A DNA stretch of 64,000 bases, from assembly GCF_035984415.1 (NCBI RefSeq), contig NZ_CP130720.1, forward strand, positions 6,076,001 to 6,140,000, given 5' to 3'. The position numbers were made by a program, and so were the translations under genes. The stretch is from Streptomyces sp. NBC_01296 (GTDB taxonomy: Bacteria > Actinomycetota > Actinomycetes > Streptomycetales > Streptomycetaceae). Positions 17,127 to 24,974 of this stretch are shown here, in pieces; positions within the stretch are counted from its first letter, which is position 1; the number at the start of each line of letters is the position of its first letter. The notes beneath the pieces were generated by a model. It was not told the origin of the DNA, did not search any database, and saw only the letters and a program-made list of their open reading frames with translations.

Positions 17127-17432
17127 ATGACCCGCAGGCCCACCGCGGCGGAGCCCTCCGCCGACGCCACCGCGCCACCGACCGCGCCCGAGCTGCCCGC
17201 GCCCCTGACCGCGCCCGAGCTGACCGAGGCCGAGTGCCGCCGGTGCGGCACGTACATCGCGGGTCTGGACGGCCGGTACGCGTGCGGGGTCTGCGGCTGG
17301 GTCAACGACCACTCCGAGGGCCACCGGCGGCTGCCGCGGGCGGACGAGGACCCGGACCGGCCGCCCCGGGGCCGCAGGCGGCCCAGGCCGCTGCCGCCGG
17401 GCCCCGAGGACGGGCCGCCGACGGGCGACTGA
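17127..17432 (+). CDS. Small zinc-ribbon protein
   Basis: 101 residues. Two CxxC pairs, CRRCGTYIAG and CGVCGW, spaced 13 residues apart (about positions 37-58), form a likely zinc ribbon. Both flanks are disordered: an Ala/Pro/Glu N-terminus and an Arg/Pro-rich C-terminus. ATG 17127 is preceded by TACGCT (17114-17119) with a 7-nt gap, so leaderless. It is divergent from the NsdA-like gene and 77 bp upstream of lipB in the same direction. Function unknown. Confidence 0.75.
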   Translation: MTRRPTAAEPSADATAPPTAPELPAPLTAPELTEAECRRCGTYIAGLDGRYACGVCGWVNDHSEGHRRLPRADEDPDRPPRGRRRPRPLPPGPEDGPPTGD

Positions 17433-17509
17433 GGGGGCGGGAACCGGCCGCCGTACTCTTGGCCGGGTGCGATACGTGCACACGGCAGGTTCAACGAGGA
17501 GGCGCTGCG

Positions 17510-18307
17510 GTGGCTGAGCTTGGGTTTGTCCGTCTGGGCTTCGGACCCGATTACGTCGAGTACACCCAGGCCTGGGAGGAGCAGCGGCGGGTTCACGCCG
17601 CGCGCTTCGCGGACGAGATCGGCGACACCTGCCTCCTGCTGGAGCACGAGCCCGTCTACACCGCCGGCCGGCGCACCGCCGACAACGAGCGGCCGCTGGA
17701 CGGCACCCCCGTCGTGGACGTGGACCGCGGTGGCAAGATCACCTGGCACGGCCCGGGCCAGCTGGTCGGCTACCCGATCATGAAGCTGCCCCGCCCGGTC
17801 GACGTCGTCGCGCACGTGCGCCGCCTGGAAGAGGCGCTGATCCGCACCGCCGCCGAGTTCGGCCTGGAGACCACCCGGGTCGAGGGCCGCTCCGGCGTGT
17901 GGGTGCTCGGCGACCCGATCGAGGAGCGTCCGAAGATCGGCGGCCTCTCCCTCGACTTCGACCCGCGGCTGACGGACGACGAGTTCGACCCGCGCCTGAA
18001 CGGCCCCGAGTACGCCCCCTCCAACGCCGGCCAGCGCCGCGAGGACCGCAAGCTCGCCGCGATCGGCATCCGCGTCGCCAAGGGCGTCACGATGCACGGC
18101 TTCGCGATCAACGTGAACCCGGACAGCACGTGGTTCGACCGGATCATCCCGTGCGGGATCCGCGACGCCGGTGTGACCTCGCTCTCGTACGAACTGGGCC
18201 GGGAGATCACCATCGCCGAGGTGCTGCCGGTCGTCGAACGCCACCTGAAGGACGTACTGGAGCAGGCCGAGCTGCGGCCCCGGGAGATCGAGCCGGCCGT
18301 CGGCTGA
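17510..18307 (+). CDS. lipB: Octanoyl-[acyl-carrier-protein]:protein octanoyltransferase
   Basis: 265 residues. LipB moves octanoyl groups from ACP to lipoyl domains, the first step of lipoate synthesis. Signatures are CLLLEHEPVYTAGRR, GGKITWHGPGQLVGYP, the KGVTMHGFAINV segment with the catalytic Lys, and IPCGIRDAGVTSL with the acyl-accepting Cys215. GTG 17510 has GAGGAGG 7 nt upstream. lipA follows 111 bp downstream, and the E2 protein it modifies is encoded at 30074-31873. An insertion of about 20 residues (DFDPRLTDDEFDPRLNGPE) is found in actinobacterial LipB. Confidence 0.97.
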   Translation: MAELGFVRLGFGPDYVEYTQAWEEQRRVHAARFADEIGDTCLLLEHEPVYTAGRRTADNERPLDGTPVVDVDRGGKITWHGPGQLVGYPIMKLPRPVDVVAHVRRLEEALIRTAAEFGLETTRVEGRSGVWVLGDPIEERPKIGGLSLDFDPRLTDDEFDPRLNGPEYAPSNAGQRREDRKLAAIGIRVAKGVTMHGFAINVNPDSTWFDRIIPCGIRDAGVTSLSYELGREITIAEVLPVVERHLKDVLEQAELRPREIEPAVG

Positions 18308-18418
18308 CAGCCGGGGGGAATGTGTCCGCCCGCCCCCAGGTTGGCGGACGTAAGAGCGTATGAAATTACGGGCGTACCCTGGTGGGCGCCGAAGAATCGA
18401 AGTCACAGGGAGCCGGTC

Positions 18419-19366
18419 GTGTCCGCAGTCGCACCCGACGGACGCAAGATGCTGCGCCTCGAGGTCCGTAACGCCCAGACCCCCATCGAGCGCAAGCCCG
18501 AGTGGATCAAGACCCGGGCGAAGATGGGTCCGGAGTACACGAAGATGCAGGCCCTGGTGAAGGGCGAAGGACTGCACACCGTGTGCCAGGAGGCCGGTTG
18601 CCCCAACATCTACGAATGCTGGGAGGACCGCGAGGCCACCTTCCTCATCGGTGGCGACCAGTGCACCCGGCGCTGTGACTTCTGTCAGATCGACACGGGC
18701 AAGCCCGAGGCCCTGGACCGGGACGAGCCGCGCCGCGTCGGCGAGTCGGTCGTCACGATGGACCTGAACTACGCCACCATCACCGGCGTCGCGCGCGACG
18801 ACCTGGCCGACGGCGGTGCCTGGCTGTACGCGGAGACCGTGCGCCAGATCCACGAGCAGACGGCGGGCCGCGCGACCGGCCACACCAAGGTCGAGCTGCT
18901 GGCCCCCGACTTCAACGCGGTCCCGGAGCTGCTGGAGGAGGTCTTCGCCTCCCGCCCCGAGGTGTTCGCGCACAACGTCGAGACGGTGCCGCGGATCTTC
19001 AAGCGGATCCGCCCCGGCTTCCGCTACGAGCGCTCGCTCGACGTGATCCGGCAGGCCCGCGCCTACGGCCTGGTCACCAAGTCGAACCTGATCCTGGGCA
19101 TGGGCGAGGAGCGCGAGGAGGTCTCGCAGGCCCTGAAGGAGCTGCACGAGGCCGGCTGCGAGCTCATCACCATCACCCAGTACCTGCGCCCCTCGCCGCG
19201 GCACCACCCCGTCGAGCGCTGGGTGAAGCCGGCCGAGTTCGTGGAGCTGGCGCAGGAGGCCGAGGAGATCGGCTTCTCCGGTGTGATGTCGGGCCCGCTG
19301 GTCCGGTCCTCGTACCGTGCGGGCCGCCTCTACCAGCAGGCGATGGAGAAGCGCAGCCAGGTCTGA
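18419..19366 (+). CDS. lipA: Lipoyl synthase
   Basis: 315 residues. LipA is a radical-SAM enzyme that inserts two sulfurs into the protein-bound octanoyl group. The radical-SAM cluster motif CTRRCDFCQID and the auxiliary-cluster motif with three Cys (CQEAGCPNIYEC) are complete, and the RSSY motif with the terminal Ser cluster ligand is present near the C-terminus. GTG 18419 has AGGGAG 6 nt upstream. It probably forms an operon with lipB. Confidence 0.98.
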   Translation: MSAVAPDGRKMLRLEVRNAQTPIERKPEWIKTRAKMGPEYTKMQALVKGEGLHTVCQEAGCPNIYECWEDREATFLIGGDQCTRRCDFCQIDTGKPEALDRDEPRRVGESVVTMDLNYATITGVARDDLADGGAWLYAETVRQIHEQTAGRATGHTKVELLAPDFNAVPELLEEVFASRPEVFAHNVETVPRIFKRIRPGFRYERSLDVIRQARAYGLVTKSNLILGMGEEREEVSQALKELHEAGCELITITQYLRPSPRHHPVERWVKPAEFVELAQEAEEIGFSGVMSGPLVRSSYRAGRLYQQAMEKRSQV

Positions 19367-19460
19367 TCGCGCGACCGTGTGACGCGCGCTACCACACGGA
19401 CTGTGTGAACTCACGCACAAAGTCTTACCGACGGGTAACACCGCATCGACGCGGCCCCTA

Positions 19461-19482
19461 GGCTCTTTTGTAACGAAGAGCC
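19461..19482 (+). terminator. Possible lipA terminator
   Basis: GGCTCTT (19461-19467) pairs with AAGAGCC (19476-19482) around an 8-nt loop, 95 bp after lipA. The rest of the gap to 19647 holds the promoter region of the next small gene; no protein is supported there. Confidence 0.45.
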
Positions 19483-19647
19483 CGGCGGGCCGCGTAAATG
19501 TTTCATCACCGTTTGACCGACCGGTCATGCCCTGGTAACACCAGTCAGTGACGATGGGTCCACGCACCGCGCACACCGTCGCACACCGCCGACGCACGCC
19601 CGCTGCCCACCCGGACCGACTTGAGCACCGTGAAAGGGATCGACATC

Positions 19648-19845
19648 ATGCAGGCCGCGCCCGTACGCGCCATTGCCATTCCGTCGTTCACCGACGCCTT
19701 CCGGGGTATCGAGTCGCTGCTCATGAGCGGCGCCCGCCGCAACGCCTGGACCGCCGTCCTCGAGGACCGCCGCAGAGCCAAGGACCGGGTCGAAACCGAG
19801 CACGTACTCGAGGCCGCGGCGACCCGGACCTCGCAGGCCACGTAA
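19648..19845 (+). CDS. Small hypothetical protein
   Basis: 65 residues, beginning MQAAPVRAIAIPSFTDA. GGGA lies 8 nt before ATG 19648; an in-frame TTG at 19621 is possible but less likely. The middle part, FRGIESLLMSGARRNAWTAV, is amphipathic, and the rest is charged. Codon use is normal for the genome. It precedes the DUF4191 gene, and its TAA stop is also the first three bases of that gene's apparent -10 box (TAAACT). Confidence 0.6.
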   Translation: MQAAPVRAIAIPSFTDAFRGIESLLMSGARRNAWTAVLEDRRRAKDRVETEHVLEAAATRTSQAT

Positions 19846-19855
19846 ACTTCGCTGT

Positions 19856-20554
19856 ATGGCGAGGAAGTCAAACGCAGAGACTGCTGCGAACCCCGGGCGA
19901 CTGAAGCAGATCGCCCTGACGTACAAGATGACGCGCAAGGCCGACCCGATGGTCGGTCTGATCGTCGCGGGCGTGGGAATCGTCACCTTCGGTGTCTTTC
20001 TTGCGATCGGCTTCCTGATCGACCACCCGGTCTACCTGGGCATCCTGGGCTTCCTGGTGGCGTTCCTCGCGATGGCGATCGTCTTCGGACGGCGGGCCGA
20101 GCGGGCTGCCTTCGGGCAGATGGAGGGACAGCCGGGCGCGGCCGCGGCCGTACTGGACAACGTGGGACGGGGCTGGACGACCACCCCGGCCGTCGCGATG
20201 AACCGGAGCCAGGACATCATCCACCGGGCCGTCGGCAAGGCGGGCGTCGTCCTGATCGCCGAGGGCAACGCGAACCGGCTGAAGCCGATGCTCGCGGCCG
20301 AGAAGAAGAAGCTGGCCCGGATCATGCCGGACGTCCCGGTGCACGACTTCATCGTGGGCACCGGCGAGGGCGAGGTCCCGCTGAAGAAGCTGCGTACGAC
20401 GCTGCTCAAGCTGCCGCGCGTACTGGCCGGCCCGCAGATCACCCAGGTCAACGACAAGCTGCGGGCCATGGGCGACCTCATGAGCAACATGCCGCTGCCG
20501 AAGGGTCCGATGCCGAAGGGCATGCGGATGCCGCGCGGCGGAAAGATGCGCTGA
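19856..20554 (+). CDS. DUF4191 membrane protein
   Basis: 232 residues. A charged N-terminus with GRLKQIALTYKMTRKADP, two closely spaced membrane helices (about residues 36-56 and 62-80) and a soluble C-terminal domain containing GNANRLKPMLAAEKKKLARI characterise the actinobacterial DUF4191 family. The C-terminus is Met/Gly/Pro-rich and basic. ATG 19856 follows TAAACT by 7 nt, a leaderless arrangement. It lies beside the RDD-domain gene, convergently. Function unknown. Confidence 0.88.
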   Translation: MARKSNAETAANPGRLKQIALTYKMTRKADPMVGLIVAGVGIVTFGVFLAIGFLIDHPVYLGILGFLVAFLAMAIVFGRRAERAAFGQMEGQPGAAAAVLDNVGRGWTTTPAVAMNRSQDIIHRAVGKAGVVLIAEGNANRLKPMLAAEKKKLARIMPDVPVHDFIVGTGEGEVPLKKLRTTLLKLPRVLAGPQITQVNDKLRAMGDLMSNMPLPKGPMPKGMRMPRGGKMR

Positions 20555-20581
20555 CCGGCTCAGCTGATTTTCGTATACGAA

Positions 20582-20623
20582 GAAGGGGCGCCCCCGGACC
20601 GACAGGTCCGGGGGCGCCCCTTC
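20582..20623. terminator. Strong bidirectional terminator
   Basis: Perfect 19-bp stem (20582-20600 with 20605-20623) with a GACA loop, followed by TTCGTTTCGTT on the plus strand. It separates the convergent DUF4191 and RDD genes. Confidence 0.85.
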
Positions 20624-20649
20624 GTTTCGTTGTCTTCGTTGTCTCGTGG

Positions 20650-21117
20650 CTAGATGCGGACCTGGACGGCGCGGGCGAGGCGGTCGTGCAGGCCGCGCCC
20701 GTCCCGGTCCCAGACCAGCGCCGGAATGACGAGGGCGAGCAGCAGGGTGCGCAGCACGACCCGGCCGATGCCGAGGCGCCCGCCGCCCTCCGCGACGACG
20801 CGCAGGCCCACGAGCCGCTTCCCGGGGGTGAATCCCACGGTGCCGACGGTGAGGATGCTCAGCACCACGAAGAGCGCCAGCGTCCAGTTGCCCGTGGCGG
20901 CCGCGTTGCCGCCCGTGATCAGCCCGTATGCGATCACCTGGCAGCCGATCCAGTCGATGGCGACCCCGCCCAGGCGGCGGCCGAACCGGGCCGCCGAGCC
21001 GGACCCCTGCTGGGGAAGGCCGAGCCGCTGGCCCGGGTAGCCGAAGTCGACGCCCATGTCCTCCGCGGCAGCGCGAGGGCCGGAGAGCCAGGATCCGAGT
21101 GCTTGCCTGTTGTCCAC
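20650..21117 (-). CDS. RDD family membrane protein
   Basis: 155 residues. The RDD signature begins with RFGRRLGGVAIDWIGCQ and continues with FTPGKRLVGLRVV and WDRDGRGLHDRLA; three membrane helices are predicted. GTG 21117 (DNRQALGSWLSGP) is preferred over the GTG at 21144 because TACCGT on the minus strand (21129-21124) ends 6 nt before it. It is divergent from glnA. RDD proteins are poorly characterised; ion transport has been proposed for some. Confidence 0.85.
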   Translation of the reverse strand: MDNRQALGSWLSGPRAAAEDMGVDFGYPGQRLGLPQQGSGSAARFGRRLGGVAIDWIGCQVIAYGLITGGNAAATGNWTLALFVVLSILTVGTVGFTPGKRLVGLRVVAEGGGRLGIGRVVLRTLLLALVIPALVWDRDGRGLHDRLARAVQVRI

Positions 21118-21165
21118 CCGAACACGGTACCCGTGCGGCTCCACGGCGTTCCGGCGGGACCCTGG

Positions 21166-21203
21166 TTAACTTGTGCGAAACAAATGGGTCATGCTTGAGA
21201 AAT
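21166..21203 (+). promoter_or_regulatory. Tandem GlnR boxes upstream of glnA
   Basis: TTAAC-N6-GAAAC (21166-21181) and GTCAT-N6-GAAAT (21188-21203) match the GlnR pattern gTnAc-n6-GaAAc and start 22 bp apart. They lie about 100-135 bp before the glnA start, as expected for nitrogen-responsive activation. Confidence 0.8.
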
Positions 21204-21301
21204 CCCGCCTGCTTATGGTCGGGTCAGCGTGCGGCACCGCACTGACGCACCACGAGCTATAAAGCCCGCCCTGCCCCGGGGTCGGGAGTAGGAGGAGTTG
21301 G

Positions 21302-22711
21302 ATGTTCCAGAACGCCGACGAAGTGAAGCAGTACATCGAGGAGAACGACGTCAAGTTCGTCGACGTCCGCTTCTGCGACCTGCCTGGTGTGATGCAGCAC
21401 TTCACGATCCCGGCTCGGGCATTCGACCCGGCGGAGGAGCTCGCCTTCGACGGATCCTCGATCCGCGGCTTCCAGGCGATCCACGAGTCCGACATGGCGC
21501 TGCGTGCCGACATCACCACCGCGCGCCTGGACCCGTTCCGCAAGGACAAGACGCTCAACATCAACTTCTTCATCCACGACCCGATCACGGGCGAGGCCTA
21601 CAGCCGTGACCCGCGCAACATCGCGAAGAAGGCCGAGGCGTACCTCGCCTCCACCGGCATCGCCGACACCGCGTACTTCGGCCCCGAGGCCGAGTTCTAC
21701 GTGTTCGACAGCGTGCGCTTCGCGACCACCGCGAACGAGGGCTTCTACCACATCGACTCCGAGGCCGGCGCCTGGAACACCGGTTCCGAGGAGAACAACC
21801 GCGGCTACAAGGTCCGCTACAAGGGTGGTTACTTCCCCGTAGCCCCGGTCGACCACTTCGCCGACCTGCGCGCCGAGATCTCCCTCGAGCTGGACGCCCA
21901 GGGCCTCCAGGTCGAGCGCCAGCACCACGAGGTCGGCACCGGCGGCCAGGCCGAGATCAACTACAAGTTCAACACGCTGCTGGCCGCGGCCGACGACCTG
22001 ATGCTCTTCAAGTACATCGTGAAGAACGTCGCCTGGCGCAACGGCAAGACCGCGACCTTCATGCCGAAGCCGATCTTCGGTGACAACGGCTCGGGCATGC
22101 ACGTCCACCAGTCGCTGTGGGCGAACGGCGACCCGCTGTTCTACGACGAGGCCGGCTACGCGGGCCTGTCGGACACCGCCCGCTACTACATCGGCGGCAT
22201 CCTCAAGCACGCCCCGTCGCTGCTCGCGTTCACCAACCCGACGGTGAACTCGTACCACCGCCTGGTCCCGGGCTTCGAGGCGCCGGTCAACATGGTGTAC
22301 TCGCAGCGCAACCGCTCCGCCGCGATGCGCATCCCGATCACGGGCTCGAACCCGAAGGCCAAGCGCGTCGAGTTCCGCGCCCCGGACCCGTCCTCGAACC
22401 CGTACCTGGCGTTCGCGGCCCTCCTGCTGGCCGGCCTCGACGGTGTGAAGAACAAGATCGAGCCGATGGAGCCGATCGACAAGGACCTCTACGAGCTCTC
22501 CCCGGACGAGCACGCGAGCGTCCCGCAGGTCCCGACCAGCCTCGAGGACGTCCTCAAGGCCCTGGAGGACGACCACGAGTACCTCCTGGCCGGCGGTGTC
22601 TTCACCCCGGACCTGATCGAGACCTGGATCGACTACAAGCGCACGCACGAGATCGCCCCGATCGCCCTGCGCCCGCACCCGCACGAGTTCGAGCTGTACT
22701 TCGACATCTAA
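21302..22711 (+). CDS. glnA: Glutamine synthetase type I
   Basis: 469 residues, GSI-beta length. It makes glutamine from glutamate and ammonia as a dodecamer. Motifs seen are FDGSSIRGFQ, YFGPEAEFYVFD, GTGGQAEINYKF, the ATP-binding GDNGSGMHVHQSLW, NRSAAMRIP and the adenylylation loop KDLYELSP (Tyr397), so adenylyl control is possible. GGAGGAG lies 5 nt before ATG 21302. GlnR boxes precede it and a hairpin terminator follows. Together with glnII it gives the organism both GS classes. Confidence 0.98.
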   Translation: MFQNADEVKQYIEENDVKFVDVRFCDLPGVMQHFTIPARAFDPAEELAFDGSSIRGFQAIHESDMALRADITTARLDPFRKDKTLNINFFIHDPITGEAYSRDPRNIAKKAEAYLASTGIADTAYFGPEAEFYVFDSVRFATTANEGFYHIDSEAGAWNTGSEENNRGYKVRYKGGYFPVAPVDHFADLRAEISLELDAQGLQVERQHHEVGTGGQAEINYKFNTLLAAADDLMLFKYIVKNVAWRNGKTATFMPKPIFGDNGSGMHVHQSLWANGDPLFYDEAGYAGLSDTARYYIGGILKHAPSLLAFTNPTVNSYHRLVPGFEAPVNMVYSQRNRSAAMRIPITGSNPKAKRVEFRAPDPSSNPYLAFAALLLAGLDGVKNKIEPMEPIDKDLYELSPDEHASVPQVPTSLEDVLKALEDDHEYLLAGGVFTPDLIETWIDYKRTHEIAPIALRPHPHEFELYFDI

Positions 22712-22735
22712 GCCGCAGCGGCTCGTCGATCCACC

Positions 22736-22773
22736 GAAGCCCCGTCCTTCTCCTCGGAGAGGGGCGGGGCTTC
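22736..22773 (+). terminator. glnA terminator
   Basis: GAAGCCCCG (22736-22744) pairs with 22765-22773, followed by GTCGTTTT. Confidence 0.75.
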
Positions 22774-22800
22774 GTCGTTTTCCGGCCGGGGCCGGGCAGC

Positions 22801-23484
22801 TCAGACCGGTGTCGGACCGGTTCTTCCGACCCTGCGGAGCAAGGGCATCGAGCCCGTCAGTTCGCGGAGGCAGCGGATCGCCAGTTCCGGGGGGGAGCCG
22901 GGGCCTGACACCGGGGCTTCCGTGGTCGACCAGAGTTCCAGGGAGATGCGGATGGCGTCCGTGGCGGCCGCCGCGAGGAGGCGGACGGCCAGGGGGTCGG
23001 CGCTCTCGCCGGCCAGCCGGGCGATCACCGGGACCAGGCGCTCCTCGGAGTCCTGGTTCACCCGGTACCAGACCGCGCGCAGCGCTTCGTCGGTCGAGGC
23101 CGCGCGGAGCAGGCCGCGGGTCACCTGGAGGCCCTCCTCGACCGCCTGGGAGTCGCTGAGCGAGCGGGTCACCGCGCGTTCCAGGGCCTCGTCGAGCGGG
23201 GTGCCGGGGTCTTCCTCGGCGAGCAGTGCGCGCCAGGCGTCGCCGCCGCCGGCGAGCAGCGGGGCCACGGCCTCCTGCTTGTTGCGGAAGTACCGGTAGA
23301 ACGTGCGCAGGGCCACGCCGGCGCGGTGCGCGATGTCCTCGGCGGTGGTGCCGTCGGGGCCGTGCTCGGCGAAGAGTTCGCAGGCCGCGCGGGCGATGTC
23401 GAGCTGGGTGGCGGCCTTGCGGCGCTCGGTCAGCGACTGGGCTCCGGGGCCGGCCTGGGGAGAGTACGGACGAGGGGATCTCAC
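22801..23484 (-). CDS. TetR family repressor
   Basis: 227 residues. The N-terminal HTH reads QLDIARAACELFAEHG, TTAEDIAHRAGVALRTFYRYF, the classic TetR recognition helix, preceded by a ~15-residue extension. The C-terminal ligand domain is typical but its effector is unknown. GTG 23484 is preceded at 6 nt by TAGGCT on its strand (leaderless). It is divergent from an SDR dehydrogenase gene, and the 87-bp space holds an inverted repeat (23527-23549) that could be its operator. Confidence 0.9.
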   Translation of the reverse strand: MRSPRPYSPQAGPGAQSLTERRKAATQLDIARAACELFAEHGPDGTTAEDIAHRAGVALRTFYRYFRNKQEAVAPLLAGGGDAWRALLAEEDPGTPLDEALERAVTRSLSDSQAVEEGLQVTRGLLRAASTDEALRAVWYRVNQDSEERLVPVIARLAGESADPLAVRLLAAAATDAIRISLELWSTTEAPVSGPGSPPELAIRCLRELTGSMPLLRRVGRTGPTPV

Positions 23485-23526
23485 GGGTGAAGCCTACCTC
23501 CCGGGAACGAGATGGATTGCATGCTT

Positions 23527-23549
23527 TGACACTCTGGCAAAACGTGTCA
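23527..23549. promoter_or_regulatory. Candidate TetR operator
   Basis: TGACAC (23527-23532) and GTGTCA (23544-23549) form an inverted repeat with an 11-bp spacer in the tetR-SDR divergent promoter, just upstream of the SDR -10 box TACGCT (23559-23564). Confidence 0.45.
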
Positions 23550-23571
23550 CCGACTCGGTACGCTCGCCCCC

Positions 23572-24342
23572 ATGAACCGTTACGAAGGACGTCGCGTCCT
23601 CATCACCGGCGGCGGCTCCGGCATCGGCCAGGCCACCGTCCACCGCATCCTCGCCGAGGGCGGCCGCGTCCACACCGTGGACGTCAACGAGGAGGGGCTG
23701 GGGCGCACTGCGGAGCAGGCCGTCGCCGACGGGCGGGCCGACCGGCTCACCACCGCCGCCCTCGACATATCCGACGAGGCCGCCGTGCAGGCCGGCGTCG
23801 CCGCCGCCGTCCAGGCGCTCGGCGGGCTCGACGTACTGGTCAACGCCGCGGGCATCCTGCGCTCCGCGCACACCCACCAGACCACGCTCGAGTTCTGGAA
23901 CAAGGTCATCGCGGTCAACCTCACCGGCACCTTCCTGGTGATCCGCGAGGCGCTCCCGGCGCTGCTGGAGGGCGAGCAGCCGGTCGTCGTGAACTTCAGC
24001 TCCACCTCGGCGTCGTTCGCCCACCCCTACATGTCCGCGTACGCGGCCAGCAAGGGCGGCATCCAGTCCATGACCCACGCGCTGGCCGCCGAGTACAGCA
24101 AGCAGGGCCTGCGCTTCGTCGCCGTCGCGCCCGGCTCCATCGAGAGCGGCATGACCACGGGCAACGGCCCCGGCCTGCCCGAGGACACCGACTGGAGCCT
24201 GTTCGCCAAGCTGGCCCCGGCCATCGGCCAGGGCTTCGCCGGCCCGCAGACCGTCGCCGGCGTCGTGGCCATGCTGGGCTCCGAGGACGGCGCCTTCATC
24301 ACCGGTACCGAGATCCGCATCGACGGCGGCACCCACTACTAA
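23572..24342 (+). CDS. SDR family NAD(P)-dependent oxidoreductase
   Basis: 256 residues, classical SDR. It contains the cofactor motif LITGGGSGIG, the NAAG motif, the catalytic Ser (VVNFSSTSAS) and YAASK, with the C-terminal GTEIRIDGGTHY. Asp at the end of beta-2 (HTVDVNEE) suggests NAD(H) preference. ATG 23572 follows TACGCT by 7 nt. It is divergent from the TetR gene that probably represses it. Its stop codon overlaps that of the DUF4240 gene, tail to tail. Substrate unknown. Confidence 0.92.
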   Translation: MNRYEGRRVLITGGGSGIGQATVHRILAEGGRVHTVDVNEEGLGRTAEQAVADGRADRLTTAALDISDEAAVQAGVAAAVQALGGLDVLVNAAGILRSAHTHQTTLEFWNKVIAVNLTGTFLVIREALPALLEGEQPVVVNFSSTSASFAHPYMSAYAASKGGIQSMTHALAAEYSKQGLRFVAVAPGSIESGMTTGNGPGLPEDTDWSLFAKLAPAIGQGFAGPQTVAGVVAMLGSEDGAFITGTEIRIDGGTHY

Positions 24343-24857
24343 GAGCGGAAACGGTCCCACAGTCGGGGGAAGCGCTCCGCGAGCACGGCTTCGTTCTCGA
24401 AGTCCAGCGGGGTGCCCTCCGGCTCGGCCGCCTGGAGCGGAATCCCCAAGTCCGGCGCCACCGCCCCGGTCAGCTGCTCGTACGCCTCGTCGGCCGCGTA
24501 CCCGAGCTCCTCGCCGTCCCCGTCGATGTCCTCGTCGAACTCCTCCAGGAGCTCCGCGAGCGCGTCGGGGTCGTGCACCCCGCCCTCGAAGACCTCCCGG
24601 CCCTGGCCGATCAGCCAGCACCGGAAATAGTCGAACGCGTCGTCGCTCGCCCCGTCGAGCAGCACCCAGGCCGCGCCCCACAGGTCCCACGTGTACGCCC
24701 GGTTGTACCGGGACTCGAAGTGCCGGGCGAAGTCCAGGACGGAGTCCGGATCGAGCTGCGCCAGCCGCTCCACGAGCAGCTCGGCGTGTTCCTCGGGGTC
24801 GCCCTCGGCGGCCTCGCGGGTACGGTCGACGATCTCCCAGAACTCCGTCTCGTCCAT
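24339..24857 (-). CDS. DUF4240 domain protein
   Basis: 172 residues, very acidic. The N-terminal MDETEFWEIVDRTREAA and the following YTWDLWGAAWVLL and YFRCWLIGQGREVFE are characteristic of the DUF4240 family, common in actinobacteria. ATG 24857 has GGAG 5 nt upstream. It lies downstream of aceE on the same strand, with the aceE terminator between them, so it is probably separately transcribed. Function unknown; the acidic fold resembles immunity-type SUKH/DUF4240 proteins but no toxin is beside it. Confidence 0.85.
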   Translation of the reverse strand: MDETEFWEIVDRTREAAEGDPEEHAELLVERLAQLDPDSVLDFARHFESRYNRAYTWDLWGAAWVLLDGASDDAFDYFRCWLIGQGREVFEGGVHDPDALAELLEEFDEDIDGDGEELGYAADEAYEQLTGAVAPDLGIPLQAAEPEGTPLDFENEAVLAERFPRLWDRFRS

Positions 24858-24910
24858 CACCGCTCCAGCATCACGGGTGCGCCCCCTCGCCGCCACCTCT
24901 CATACGGCCA

Positions 24911-24953
24911 AAGGCCGGTGTCCGCCCCCGTCACAGGGGTGGACACCGGCCTT
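24911..24953 (-). terminator. aceE terminator
   Basis: AAGGCCGGTGTCC (24911-24923) pairs perfectly with 24941-24953; an inner CCCC/GGGG pair closes the loop. Confidence 0.8.
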
Positions 24954-24974
24954 CGGCCTTACCGTGTCGCTGCC

